Translations under genes and position numbers: made by a program
Notes under the pieces: generated by a model
The model's database searches: none
What the model was told of the DNA's origin: nothing
The model's input: the letters and a program-made list of their open reading frames with translations, nothing else
From: Flavobacterium crocinum
GTDB lineage: Bacteria > Bacteroidota > Bacteroidia > Flavobacteriales > Flavobacteriaceae
Length of the DNA: 64,000 nt
Assembly (NCBI RefSeq): GCF_003122385.1
Contig: NZ_CP029255.1
Coordinates: 5,642,001-5,706,000, forward strand
Direction of reading: 5' to 3'
Part shown: in pieces, positions 18,311 to 26,255 of the stretch
How positions within the stretch are numbered: the stretch's first letter is position 1
Layout: each line of letters opens with the position of its first letter

Positions 18311-18502
18311 TTTGCCACAGATTAAAAGGATTAAAAGGATTTTTATGCTGTGCGTTTAATTTGTTGTCCGCAAATTTACATTCATTTTTTTGTCATATTA
18401 AGCGAAATCGAAATGCTTTTTGAGTTCTCGATTTCGCTCGAGCTGCCAAAGGCAACATCCAAACAAAAAGAAATCTTTATAATCCTTTTAATCTGTGGCA
18501 AA
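18311..18502. repeat. Inverted repeat of the TTTGCCACAGATT family
   Basis: Bases 18311-18333 and 18480-18502 are perfect 23-bp inverted arms (TTTGCCACAGATTAAAAGGA and beyond). The space between and after (to 18611) also has GTGTAATTCGTGGC, a recurrent flavobacterial intergenic word seen again at 21229 and 47345-47720. Apparent coding in 18350-18601 lies across the repeat and is not believed. Confidence 0.75.
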
Positions 18503-18611
18503 AAGAAAATTCGCGAAAATTTGTGTAATTCGTGGCGAAAAAAAATCTTCTGTGATAAATGTTACTGTAGGTTTCTAATTTCCGAAGCAACTTTGCATTA
18601 AAATAAATGCA

Positions 18612-19397
18612 ATGGAATATTTAGGCTTTTTTGCTTCAATCATAATCGGAATTACTCTTGGCTTAATTGGCGGAGGCGGCTCTATTTTGACTATTCCAAT
18701 TTTAGTTTATCTGTTTAAAGTAAATCCGGATCAGGCAACTTCTTATTCGTTGTTCATTGTAGGTTTAACCGCTTTATTTGGAAGCTATAGCCACTACAAG
18801 ATGGGTAATTTAAAACTAAAATCTGCTTTGTATTTTGCAGTTCCTTCGGTCGTCTCTATTCTGATTATCCGCGAAGTGATTTTTCCTCAAATAGCCAAGA
18901 CACTATTTTGTGTAGCATCCTATACAGTTTCAAAAGATTTTTTGATTATGGTAATCTTTTCAGTCTTAATGATTACTGCAGCAATTTCGATGATTAAAAA
19001 AAATCAACCCGAAATAAAATCGGCAGAAACCAACTACTTACAATTAAGCTTCATCGGATTTCTGGTTGGAATCGTAACCGGATTTCTTGGTGCCGGCGGC
19101 GGATTTTTAATAATTCCCGCTTTGCTTTTTTTCGCCAGGTTACCAATGAAACAAGCCGTTGGAACCTCACTTTTGATCATTACTATTAATTCATCAATAG
19201 GTTTTGCAGGCGATTTATACATTGGCACTCCAATAAATTATACTTTTCTTTTAAGTGTATCTGCAATGGCATTAATCGGAATGTTAATTGGAAGTAAGCT
19301 TTCTAAAAAAATAGATGGCACAAAATTAAAACCCCTTTTCGGTTGGTTTGTCCTTGTAATGGGATTTTATATTATTACAAAAGAAGTATTGTTTTAA
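18612..19397 (+). CDS. TauE/SafE family sulfite/anion exporter
   Basis: 261 residues with about eight membrane segments in two homologous halves: GITLGLIGGGGSILTIPILV at the start and GIVTGFLGAGGGFLIIPALLF in the middle. These glycine-rich repeats define the TauE/SafE (formerly DUF81) family, which moves sulfite, sulfoacetate or other organosulfur anions across the inner membrane. The regulator gene Crp/Fnr lies upstream on the same strand, about 310 bp away. With rhodanese and persulfide dioxygenase genes nearby, export of sulfite made from persulfide oxidation is a plausible role. Confidence 0.9.
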   Translation: MEYLGFFASIIIGITLGLIGGGGSILTIPILVYLFKVNPDQATSYSLFIVGLTALFGSYSHYKMGNLKLKSALYFAVPSVVSILIIREVIFPQIAKTLFCVASYTVSKDFLIMVIFSVLMITAAISMIKKNQPEIKSAETNYLQLSFIGFLVGIVTGFLGAGGGFLIIPALLFFARLPMKQAVGTSLLIITINSSIGFAGDLYIGTPINYTFLLSVSAMALIGMLIGSKLSKKIDGTKLKPLFGWFVLVMGFYIITKEVLF

Positions 19398-19467
19398 AGT
19401 AATACGAAGATCCAAAGGATCAGCGTAGTTTTTTTTATATTTTGAATTTAGTTTTACTTGTAGAGTA

Positions 19468-19499
19468 ATCTTTGTCAAAGCCTAAGCTTTGACAAAGAT
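19468..19499. repeat. Perfect 14-bp hairpin downstream of the exporter gene
   Basis: ATCTTTGTCAAAGC-CTAA-GCTTTGACAAAGAT, a 32-nt perfect palindrome with 4-nt loop between the convergent stop codons at 19397 and 19527. No T-run follows on either strand, so it looks more like a REP-type element than an intrinsic terminator, but it may still stop or protect both mRNAs. Confidence 0.7.
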
Positions 19500-19526
19500 G
19501 AAACTAAAAATTTTGAGTAAACTAAT

Positions 19527-19925
19527 TTAGATTTCTCCAAATCTATCTTTATAACGTTCCAGTTCAATTTCAGTTTTATTCAAAAGTCTCTCTAACAACT
19601 GTATTTTATCTTCGTAAAGCTCTCTTAAAACCGAAGAATTATCAGCATTAATTGATATGTTTCCGTTATTATTTCCATTGTTGTTTCCTGTAATTTTATT
19701 AAAATTACTAAAGTACTTATCGTACTCAAAACTAATTATATCTTCGACACTGACATCTAAAATCCTTCCTATTTCTACTAACTTTTCGTAACTCAAAGAA
19801 GTCTTTCCTTTTTCAATTTTGCTGTAACCCGCTTGCGTTACACCTAATTTGTCTGCCATGTATTCCTGAGTATAATTCTTTAACTCTCTAATGTTTCTGA
19901 TTTTGTTTTTAATTGTTGCGGCCAT
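19527..19925 (-). CDS. XRE-family helix-turn-helix regulator with C-terminal coiled coil
   Basis: 132 residues. The helix-turn-helix is at about 8-62 (NYTQEYMADKLGVTQAGYSKIEKGK). A low-complexity linker follows with NNNGNNNGN at about 82-90, then a charged helix of roughly 40 residues (LRELYEDKIQLLERLLNKTEIELERYKDRF), which is likely a coiled coil for dimerisation. This is a recurrent flavobacterial architecture. The regulated gene is not evident; upstream is a small membrane-protein pair on the same strand. Confidence 0.85.
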   Translation of the reverse strand: MAATIKNKIRNIRELKNYTQEYMADKLGVTQAGYSKIEKGKTSLSYEKLVEIGRILDVSVEDIISFEYDKYFSNFNKITGNNNGNNNGNISINADNSSVLRELYEDKIQLLERLLNKTEIELERYKDRFGEI

Positions 19926-20054
19926 AATTTTCCTGATTTGGGGTCATGTATAGTTAAAACAGCCAGCCGTTAAAAATAGTAACGACATAACTATACTTAT
20001 TTTTGGGTATTCTAAAGCTACTATATTCTAAGTAATTTATATAGTAGAAATTGG

Positions 20055-20144
20055 TTAAATTTTTCTTTTGGTAATAAAATAACCGTACATGAAAGCTGCT
20101 ATTATGAAAACAAAATCATAAAGTGCAATCTCAAATACAAACAT
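20055..20144 (-). CDS. 29-residue putative small membrane protein
   Basis: ATG at 20144 to TAA at 20055 encodes 29 residues. It has an acidic start, one hydrophobic stretch of about 20 residues including FVFIIAAFMYGYFI, and a basic tail TKRKI, the topology of a single-pass inner-membrane microprotein. It begins 15 nt after the stop codon of the two-TM protein gene on the same strand, with an A-rich stretch directly before the ATG, so it is probably co-transcribed. It is too short for homology to be certain. Confidence 0.4.
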   Translation of the reverse strand: MFVFEIALYDFVFIIAAFMYGYFITKRKI

Positions 20145-20159
20145 TTTTTAATTATTTTA

Positions 20160-20564
20160 TTACGCAGTTCTTCCTATGTTTCTTTCAAACTGAAGACCTA
20201 AATACTGATCGATTTGTTTACCGATTAAAACACGATCTTTTGTAGCTATTTTTGTTCTTATTTCTTTTTTATAAATATCTTTTACAAAAATAAAATACTC
20301 GAACTCATTATTATTTTTAAACCGGGATGCTATGATGAGTGCATAACATAAAAGTGCAGGAATAATATAATATAAATCCATTAAGTTGGAAAAAATCATG
20401 CAATAATAAGTTGCTCCAGTTACAGCAATAAAAGCACCATTCTCCAGAAAATACTTTTTCTTTTTTTTGAGAAGTCTCAGTTCTCTAATTTCATTAAATT
20501 GATACTGCCATTCTTTAGAATCGTAATCGAATTTAATCTTGTCGGGTAAAATTTTTAAGGGCAT
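20160..20564 (-). CDS. Two-TM membrane protein of unknown function
   Basis: 134 residues. A basic, helical N-terminal part (FNEIRELRLLKKKKKYFLENG) is followed by two membrane helices (about 43-60 and 65-82) and a C-terminal domain of about 45 residues with FVKDIYKKEIRTKIATKDR. The layout is similar to small bPH-like proteins, with two helices before a beta domain, but I do not recognise a family. A 29-residue putative membrane peptide follows 15 nt later. The sequence upstream (20565-20900) holds no other convincing gene. Confidence 0.6.
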   Translation of the reverse strand: MPLKILPDKIKFDYDSKEWQYQFNEIRELRLLKKKKKYFLENGAFIAVTGATYYCMIFSNLMDLYYIIPALLCYALIIASRFKNNNEFEYFIFVKDIYKKEIRTKIATKDRVLIGKQIDQYLGLQFERNIGRTA

Positions 20565-20920
20565 AACTCTAGGTAGTAAAAAATAAATTTAAGTTTTTTT
20601 GGAAATCACTTTTTTAAGAATCCTAGGGGAAAAAAATTCTTAGATACGCAATATTAAGCAATAACTTCTTTTTTTTCTTACACCGTAACTTATAGAATAT
20701 AACTATTAGTTGTAATTAAATCTTTAATTGACGATTATGTTTATAAAATGGGCTTATTAAGGACATTTTATTTTGTAATTCTGTCAAAAATCAAAATAAA
20801 ATTCTGTTCATTCCCAAAAAACAAACAGATTTCGCATTTGATGTTGTTTTATTATTCTTTTAGCAGTTTTGGCAAATTTTCCGCCTTCTCTAATAAGGAT
20901 CAATATGATTTACTTTTTTT

Positions 20921-21030
20921 GGGCGTTTCCTTCGGCCGGGCTATCCGCTAAATTCCCGATTAACAAAAACTACGGCTAAAAAGCCTTGTTTTTCTAAATC
21001 GGGAGATACCGCTCCTATCCCTAACGCAAA
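20921..21030. repeat. Structured intergenic repeat element (GGGCG...CTAACGC type)
   Basis: The element runs from GGGCGTTTCC through CGGGCTATCCGCT to CTATCCCTAACGCAAA. Its middle is a near-perfect compound hairpin (20955-21003): CCCGAT, AAAAAC, GGCT, loop AAAA, then AGCC, GTTTTT, ATCGGG, with small internal loops. I recall this GGGCT-ATCCGCT ... TATCCCTAACGC frame as a frequent intergenic repeat in Bacteroidota with variable hairpin cores; that is memory, not a search. Coding on either strand through it is not credible. The remaining parts of 20565-21263 show nothing else gene-like. Confidence 0.6.
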
Positions 21031-21139
21031 ATAAGTCAGAAAGTCGTTTTCGGTTTTAATATTCTTCTCAATTGACTCCATCTTTAACAGAAGACAAACA
21101 AATCTTTGTAAATAAAAGACTGTAGCCAAACTTCTCGAT

Positions 21140-21194
21140 TTTGGCTAAAGCCAAATCATTTACCTAAACAAAAACCTCCAGTTAAAACTGGAGG
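21140..21194 (-). terminator. Paired hairpins and probable terminator of the cyd operon
   Basis: 21175-21194 is CCTCCAGTT-AA-AACTGGAGG, followed on the minus strand by TTTTTG, about 70 nt past the cydB stop. A second palindrome (TTTGGCTTTAGCCAAA type) is at 21140-21155. Both words resemble flavobacterial REP sequences, so this is a repeat that may have been recruited as a terminator. Confidence 0.6.
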
Positions 21195-21263
21195 CAATTC
21201 ATGTTATTTTTAACTCAAATAATAATTTGTGAAAATTTGTGCAATTTGTGGCTAACAAAAAAA

Positions 21264-22340
21264 TCAATGTTCTCCATATCCAATATCGTCCATTTTCCCA
21301 CTGAAAACGCGATATTGAATTATAAAATAAATAATCACCAGAAACAGAGCTATAAAAAACCAGCTCAATCCGGCATTCAATCCATATTCATGCGCTGCAG
21401 TATTATAAATTGTTAAGGACGGATTCACTTTATTGGTTGAAGGCAATACATTCGGAAAAATCGAAACAGCTGTCGAAGCAAATCCTCCAACTAAAAAGAA
21501 CGTCGAGAATAAAAATCCATGACCGTCTTTTTTAAAGGAACGTACTTTAAACAAACCTAAAATCCCAACAAAAGTCAACAACGGAAAAAACCAAAGAATC
21601 GGGTTTTCAACGAAATTATGAAACGGTTTAGGTTCAATAAAATGCCAGATCTGAAGCGAGATACAAACCAGAACCAGCAAAACAATATTCAAAGCAAAAA
21701 CCACTTTTTTCAATTTCGGATTTAAAGCTGAATTCGTTTTATAAATAATCCAGTTTGCCCCGTGAATCGTTAAAGCCACAACACTTACAACGCCAAGAAA
21801 AAGCGTAAACCAATCGATAATTCCCAATTCATTTGCCTGCGGACTAAACGTTGGATTCCATAAAGGCAGAAAGAAAAAATGCGGTTCTTGCGTAGAGACT
21901 CCGTTTTGCACCATTCCAAGATTGACACCACGAACAATATTTCCTAAAGCAATTCCGAAAAATAGTGCTAAAAGCAAACTTGCAATTCCAAATGCTTTAT
22001 CCCAAATACTTTCCCACATATGATTGTGCACCTGTCCACGCATCTCCAATCCGATGGCACGAAAAATCAAAAGCCATAAAATCATAATCAACGGAAGATA
22101 AAATCCGCTAAAAGAAGAAGCATATAATGTTGGAAAAGCAAAAAACAAAACCCCTCCGGCCGCAATTAACCAAACTTCATTGGCATCCCAAAAAGGTCCA
22201 ATCGCATTGGTAATTGCTTTTTTATCTTTTTCTGTATCGGCAAAAAATAAATGAATAATTCCTGCACCAAAATCATAACCGTCTAAAACCAGATAAACAG
22301 CCAAAATTCCCATTAAAACTACGTACCAAAAAAATTCCAT
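21264..22340 (-). CDS. cydB: Cytochrome bd ubiquinol oxidase subunit II
   Basis: 358 residues with eight to nine predicted membrane helices. The N-terminal signature VYLVLDGYDFGAGIIHLFF and the GPFWDANEVWLIAAGG segment define CydB. It is the structural partner of CydA in the quinol-oxidising, oxygen-reducing bd oxidase of the inner membrane, which works at low oxygen and does not pump protons. Only 2 nt separate it from cydA, so the pair is one transcription unit. No small CydX-like frame was seen downstream. Confidence 0.95.
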   Translation of the reverse strand: MEFFWYVVLMGILAVYLVLDGYDFGAGIIHLFFADTEKDKKAITNAIGPFWDANEVWLIAAGGVLFFAFPTLYASSFSGFYLPLIMILWLLIFRAIGLEMRGQVHNHMWESIWDKAFGIASLLLALFFGIALGNIVRGVNLGMVQNGVSTQEPHFFFLPLWNPTFSPQANELGIIDWFTLFLGVVSVVALTIHGANWIIYKTNSALNPKLKKVVFALNIVLLVLVCISLQIWHFIEPKPFHNFVENPILWFFPLLTFVGILGLFKVRSFKKDGHGFLFSTFFLVGGFASTAVSIFPNVLPSTNKVNPSLTIYNTAAHEYGLNAGLSWFFIALFLVIIYFIIQYRVFSGKMDDIGYGEH

Positions 22341-22342
22341 AT

Positions 22343-23689
22343 TTATATTTTTTCTGTTGAAAGTTCCACGTGATGCGGTCCTTTATTGATAATTTTCCCA
22401 ACTAAAAGTAAAAACAGCATTCCCAGCAAAAGATATAAACCAATAAAGCCAAGTAAGGTAAACAAGGTATTTCCGGAAGAAACTGTTGGCGATGCTCCGG
22501 CTGCTGTTCTCAGTAAATTATAAACCAGCCAAGGCTGTCTTCCTAATTCGGCCGTGTACCAACCTGTAGTATTGGCAATGTACGGAAACGGCATCATGAA
22601 CATTAAGGACCATAAAAGCCATTTAGTCTCAAACAATTTTCCTCTGATTAATTGAAGAAGTGAAATCACCATTAATCCAATAAAAACAGTTCCAAGTCCA
22701 ACCATAATATGATAAGCATAATACAATCCCGAAATATTAGTTGGATGAAGATCTTCTTGAAACTGGTCTAAACCTTGTATTTCCTGATCCCAGTTTCCGT
22801 AAGTCAGGAAACTTAAAATGTTTGGAACTGCGATTTTATTATCCAGCTTTTTATCTTTAACATCGGGCTGACCGATTAAGACAATTTCGGAACCTTTCTT
22901 TTCGGTATGAAAAATTCCTTCCATTGCAGCAAAAGTCACAGGCTGGTATTTTACAACGTTTTTAGCTGCTAAATCGCCCGTTGGAACTGTGACAATAATG
23001 CTCGAAATCAATCCGAAGATTACTCCTGTTTTTAGAAATAATTTCCCAAAAGAAACATTCTTCTTACTTAAAATATAAAAGGCACCAATTCCGGCAACAA
23101 CAAAAGAACTTGTTACCAAAGAAGCTGCCTGATTATGCAAATAAGAAGGCCAAAGCCACGGATTTAAAAATAAAGCCTGAAAGTTATTCAGAACAAATTT
23201 TCCGTTTTCCAAAATTTCATATCCAACGGGATTCTGCATCCACGAATGTGTGGCGATGATTAAGAATCCGCTGGCCCAGGAACCAATCATGATTAATAAT
23301 CCGGTAACAAAATGCCATTTATGTCCCAACAGTTTTTCTCCAAATAAAAACAATCCTAAAAACGACGATTCGAGAAAGAAAGAAAACATTCCCTCCATTG
23401 CAAGTGTCTGACCAATGATTCCGCCTGTCAATTCGGAGAATTTTGCCCAGTTGGTTCCAAACTGAAATTCCATCGGAATTCCGGTTACAACGCCCATTGC
23501 AAAATTGAGGGCGAAGATTTTCATCCAGAAATGGGTGGCATGATTGTATTGTTCGTCTTTAGTTTTAAGAAATTTCCATTTGAAGTAAACAATGATGAGC
23601 GAAAGACCCATTGTAAGCTGTGGAAAAAGATAATGAAAAGTAATGGTGAACGCGAACTGCATTCGATCATAAAAGAGCATTTCTTCCAT
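22343..23689 (-). CDS. cydA: Cytochrome bd ubiquinol oxidase subunit I
   Basis: 448 residues. The start region LFYDRMQFAFTITFHYLFPQ carries the heme b595 His; MGVVTGIPMEFQFGTNWAKF and the AAVEGI-like FAAMEGIFHTEKK segments are family signatures, and GWYTAELGRQPWLVYNLLRT lies near the C-terminus. The length fits the short Q-loop type rather than the long E. coli form. An upstream TTG at 23719 is in frame but overlaps the -7 box, so ATG 23689 is the start. The enzyme is known to resist sulfide and cyanide better than heme-copper oxidases, which is of interest beside sulfide-handling genes. Confidence 0.94.
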   Translation of the reverse strand: MEEMLFYDRMQFAFTITFHYLFPQLTMGLSLIIVYFKWKFLKTKDEQYNHATHFWMKIFALNFAMGVVTGIPMEFQFGTNWAKFSELTGGIIGQTLAMEGMFSFFLESSFLGLFLFGEKLLGHKWHFVTGLLIMIGSWASGFLIIATHSWMQNPVGYEILENGKFVLNNFQALFLNPWLWPSYLHNQAASLVTSSFVVAGIGAFYILSKKNVSFGKLFLKTGVIFGLISSIIVTVPTGDLAAKNVVKYQPVTFAAMEGIFHTEKKGSEIVLIGQPDVKDKKLDNKIAVPNILSFLTYGNWDQEIQGLDQFQEDLHPTNISGLYYAYHIMVGLGTVFIGLMVISLLQLIRGKLFETKWLLWSLMFMMPFPYIANTTGWYTAELGRQPWLVYNLLRTAAGASPTVSSGNTLFTLLGFIGLYLLLGMLFLLLVGKIINKGPHHVELSTEKI

Positions 23690-23716
23690 AAGTGGTAATT
23701 TGTTTATGAAGTTCCA

Positions 23717-23724
23717 CAAATTTA
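23717..23724 (-). promoter_or_regulatory. -7 promoter element of cydAB
   Basis: On the minus strand TAAATTTG matches TAnnTTTG, 28 nt before the cydA ATG at 23689. This supports that start codon and excludes the upstream TTG. Confidence 0.6.
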
Positions 23725-23806
23725 ACCATTACAACCCGAATTAACGCCCTTTAAAAAAAGTTTATCGGCTGATATTTGTTAAACTTTTCAACAATTTTGT
23801 CAAAGT

Positions 23807-23911
23807 TTGTCATTTCGACCGAAGGGAGAAATCACACTAGAAATTCCGCAAACAAAATCTCCATCTTTGTCGATCATCATGTGTGATTTCTCCCTTCGGT
23901 CGAAATGACAA
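23807..23911. repeat. 105-bp element with perfect 31-bp inverted arms (TCATTTCGACC family, copy 1)
   Basis: Arms 23807-23837 and 23881-23911 are exact reverse complements over 31 bp with a 43-nt centre. The arm core (TTGTCATTTCGACCGAAGGG onward) is nearly the same as that of the element at 41398-41501, which has arms of 30 bp and a centre of 44 nt. It sits between the HD-protein stop and the cydA promoter. Confidence 0.85.
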
Positions 23912-23940
23912 GATTATCTATAGATTTACGTGATAAAACA

Positions 23941-24012
23941 TAGCCCGCGGTTTCAACCGCGGGAAACGTATCGTGATTATGCATGAGTTCCTGCGGTTGA
24001 AACCGCAGGCTA
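23941..24012. repeat. Inverted pair of REP-like palindromes
   Basis: Two hairpins, CCCGCGGTT-TC-AACCGCGGG (23944-23963) and CCTGCGGTT-GA-AACCGCAGG (23990-24009), are arranged head to head; 23941-23960 and 23993-24012 are inverted copies with one mismatch (TAGCCyGCGGTTTCAACCGC). This is the organisation of paired REP elements. It lies 18 nt past the HD-protein stop codon and may end its mRNA. Confidence 0.8.
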
Positions 24013-24029
24013 TATTTAATTATGTTTGA

Positions 24030-24620
24030 TTATTTCTTCAAAATCCCCTTTTCTACGCTTTCATTAATCAAACCTTCAGCATAATTCCATAAAGTTGTTG
24101 ATCCATTTTTTATGACGCTCTTTTTCTCGTAAACCTTATCATAAGTCACTCCAAATTCTTTCCAGGTGCCACCGTTGTTAGAAGTATTTTGCAATAAAGG
24201 TTCTAATCTGTCCATTGATCTGGCAAATTTGGCTTCGTTGGTTTCACCTGCTTCAAATTCCTCCCAAATCGCAATAAAATTTTCAGCTTGTTTTTTCGGC
24301 AATAAACCAAAAATTCTGTTTGCAGCCAAACGTTCTTCATCTGTATTATCATGACTCTTTACAGTATCATAAATAAAAACATCTCCTGCATCAATCTCTA
24401 CAATATCGTGTATCAAAACCATTTTTACGACTTTCAAAACATCAATTGGTGTATTGGAATGTTCTGCCAGAACAATTGCCATTAACGCTAAATGCCAGCT
24501 GTGTTCAGCATCATTTTCACATCGGTCACTGTTAAACAATTTCGTTTTACGCTGAATGTATTTTACTTTATCAATCTCTTTTATAAAAGCAATTTGATCT
24601 AATAAATCCTGAGTATTCAT
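24030..24620 (-). CDS. HD-domain phosphohydrolase (YfbR/HDDC2-like 5'-deoxynucleotidase type)
   Basis: 196 residues from ATG 24620. The metal-binding HD signature is present: ENDAEHSWHLALMA supplies the first His, LIHDIVEIDAGD the HD pair, and the distal Asp is in ARSMDRLEPLLQN. The family removes phosphate from deoxynucleoside monophosphates. The ATG at 24653 lies only a few bases after the predicted transcription start, so the internal ATG giving MNTQDLLDQI is preferred. It is a single-gene unit, divergent from the persulfide dioxygenase gene. Confidence 0.85.
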   Translation of the reverse strand: MNTQDLLDQIAFIKEIDKVKYIQRKTKLFNSDRCENDAEHSWHLALMAIVLAEHSNTPIDVLKVVKMVLIHDIVEIDAGDVFIYDTVKSHDNTDEERLAANRIFGLLPKKQAENFIAIWEEFEAGETNEAKFARSMDRLEPLLQNTSNNGGTWKEFGVTYDKVYEKKSVIKNGSTTLWNYAEGLINESVEKGILKK

Positions 24621-24663
24621 ATAACTGATTATTTTTTTTCTTAAAAATGACATTGGTCATATG

Positions 24664-24671
24664 CAAAATTA
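24664..24671 (-). promoter_or_regulatory. -7 promoter element of the HD-domain gene
   Basis: TAATTTTG on the minus strand matches TAnnTTTG and lies 44 nt before the chosen start. It is divergent from the promoter at 24798. Confidence 0.55.
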
Positions 24672-24797
24672 AAGCTTAAAGCGTAATTGCTCAACTTTAA
24701 ATCACTTTATATAACTCCTATGGCAAAATCCACATTATTTTTTAACAGAAATCAAATTTCTGTAACATTAGTCACCTATTTTAACGGAAAACAAAGT

Positions 24798-24805
24798 TAT
24801 CTTTG
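24798..24805 (+). promoter_or_regulatory. -7 promoter element of the persulfide dioxygenase operon
   Basis: TATCTTTG matches TAnnTTTG and is 27 nt before the ATG at 24833, which supports that ATG over an upstream start at 24803 that overlaps the box. Confidence 0.6.
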
Positions 24806-24832
24806 TACCCCACATATTTTAGATTTCATATC

Positions 24833-26251
24833 ATGAAAATAGAACAAATTTACACCGGATGTTTAGCACAAGGTGCTTATTATATTACCTCAGATGGTGA
24901 AGCCGCTATAATTGATCCTCTTAGAGAAACGCAGCCTTATTTAGATCGTTTGGAGAGAGACAACGTAAAGTTGAAATACATTTTTGAAACCCATTTCCAC
25001 GCCGATTTCGTTTCCGGACACGTTGACTTAAGTAAAGAAACTGGTGCTCCAATTGTTTACGGACCAAACGCTGCCTGCGAATTTGATTGCATTTCTGCAA
25101 AAGACGGACAAGAGTTTAAAATCGGAAAAGTAACTATTAAAGTTTTGCATACTCCTGGTCACACTATGGAGAGTACAACATTTTTACTTGTTGATGAAAA
25201 CGGAAAAGATCACGCCATTTTCTCAGGCGATACTTTATTTATCGGAGATGTCGGCCGTCCGGATTTAGCACAGAAAGCAGCCGGAATGACACAAGACCAA
25301 CTGGCAGGAATTTTATTTCATTCTTTAAGAGATAAAATTATGACACTTGCCGATGATGTGATTGTTTATCCAGCGCACGGTGCCGGAAGTGCCTGCGGAA
25401 AAAACATGAGTAAAGAAACCGTTTCGACTATCGGGAATCAAAAAGCTACTAATTATGCTTTGCGCGCCAACATGACCGAAGCTGAGTTTATTCAGGAAGT
25501 TACAGATGGTTTATTGCCTCCTCCTGCCTATTTCAGTATGAACGTTGCTATGAACAAAGGCGGATACGAAAGTTTTGAAACCGTTTTACATAACGGAATG
25601 AAAGCTATTAACGTAAAAGAATTTGAAGCAGTTGCAGAAGAAACCGGCGCTCTAATTTTGGATACAAGAAGTGCAGCCGATTTTCACAAAGGTTTTATTC
25701 CACAATCCATTAATATTGGAATCAATGGTGATTTTGCACCGTGGGTTGGAACTCTGATTGCCGATGTAAAACAGCCCATTATTTTGGTTACAACAGTTGG
25801 TATGGAAGAAGAAACCGTTACGCGTTTAAGCCGTGTTGGTTTTGATACTATTATTGGACATCTGGAAGGCGGTTTTGAAGCATGGCAAAAAGCAGGTTTT
25901 GAAGTGGATACTGTAAACCGAATCACAGCAGAACAATTTGCAAACGAAGTGAATATCGAAACTGATAAAATTATCGACATTCGTAAAGAAACAGAATACG
26001 CAGCAGAACATATTGAAGACGCGTACAGCAAGCCTCTTGCTTATATTAATGACTGGGTAAAAGATATTAACCCAAATGAGCATTTTTATCTGCATTGTGC
26101 CGGCGGTTACAGAAGTATGATTGCTGCTTCTATTTTGCAAGCACGCGGTTTCAGAAATTTCTCTGAAGTGGAAGGCGGTTTTGGAGCGATTTCAAAAACC
26201 AATCTCCCAAAATCTGATTTTGTTTGCCAAAGCAAAACATTAAACGCATAA
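24833..26251 (+). CDS. MBL-fold persulfide dioxygenase fused to rhodanese domains (CstB-like)
   Basis: 472 residues. An N-terminal metallo-beta-lactamase/ETHE1-type domain (about 1-240) has the iron motif HFHADFVSGH (54-63), HTPGHTMESTTF and DVGRPDLA. Two rhodanese domains follow: the first (about 255-355) has lost the active Cys (its loop reads TTVGMEEE), while the second has HCAGGYRSM with Cys422. CstB-type enzymes oxidise glutathione or coenzyme persulfide to sulfite/thiosulfate. The following two YeeE/YedE genes fit uptake or removal of thiosulfate-like sulfur. Confidence 0.9.
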   Translation: MKIEQIYTGCLAQGAYYITSDGEAAIIDPLRETQPYLDRLERDNVKLKYIFETHFHADFVSGHVDLSKETGAPIVYGPNAACEFDCISAKDGQEFKIGKVTIKVLHTPGHTMESTTFLLVDENGKDHAIFSGDTLFIGDVGRPDLAQKAAGMTQDQLAGILFHSLRDKIMTLADDVIVYPAHGAGSACGKNMSKETVSTIGNQKATNYALRANMTEAEFIQEVTDGLLPPPAYFSMNVAMNKGGYESFETVLHNGMKAINVKEFEAVAEETGALILDTRSAADFHKGFIPQSINIGINGDFAPWVGTLIADVKQPIILVTTVGMEEETVTRLSRVGFDTIIGHLEGGFEAWQKAGFEVDTVNRITAEQFANEVNIETDKIIDIRKETEYAAEHIEDAYSKPLAYINDWVKDINPNEHFYLHCAGGYRSMIAASILQARGFRNFSEVEGGFGAISKTNLPKSDFVCQSKTLNA

Positions 26252-26255
26252 TTTT

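Noticed and set aside
18350..18601. Open frame of 83 codons downstream of the Crp/Fnr gene
   Set aside because: It lies across an inverted repeat of the CCACAGATT family, has unnatural composition and no start context; it is repeat sequence.
20921..21030. Possible integron attC site, because GCGTT and CTAACGC occur at the ends
   Set aside because: The ends face the wrong way for attC (GTT...AAC instead of AAC...GTT), there is no integrase or cassette array, and the frame fits a dispersed intergenic repeat better.
20941..21129. Minus-strand frame of 62 codons (GIGAVSPDLEKQG)
   Set aside because: It is made by the structured repeat element at 20921-21030; similar peptides appear as artefacts wherever this repeat occurs.
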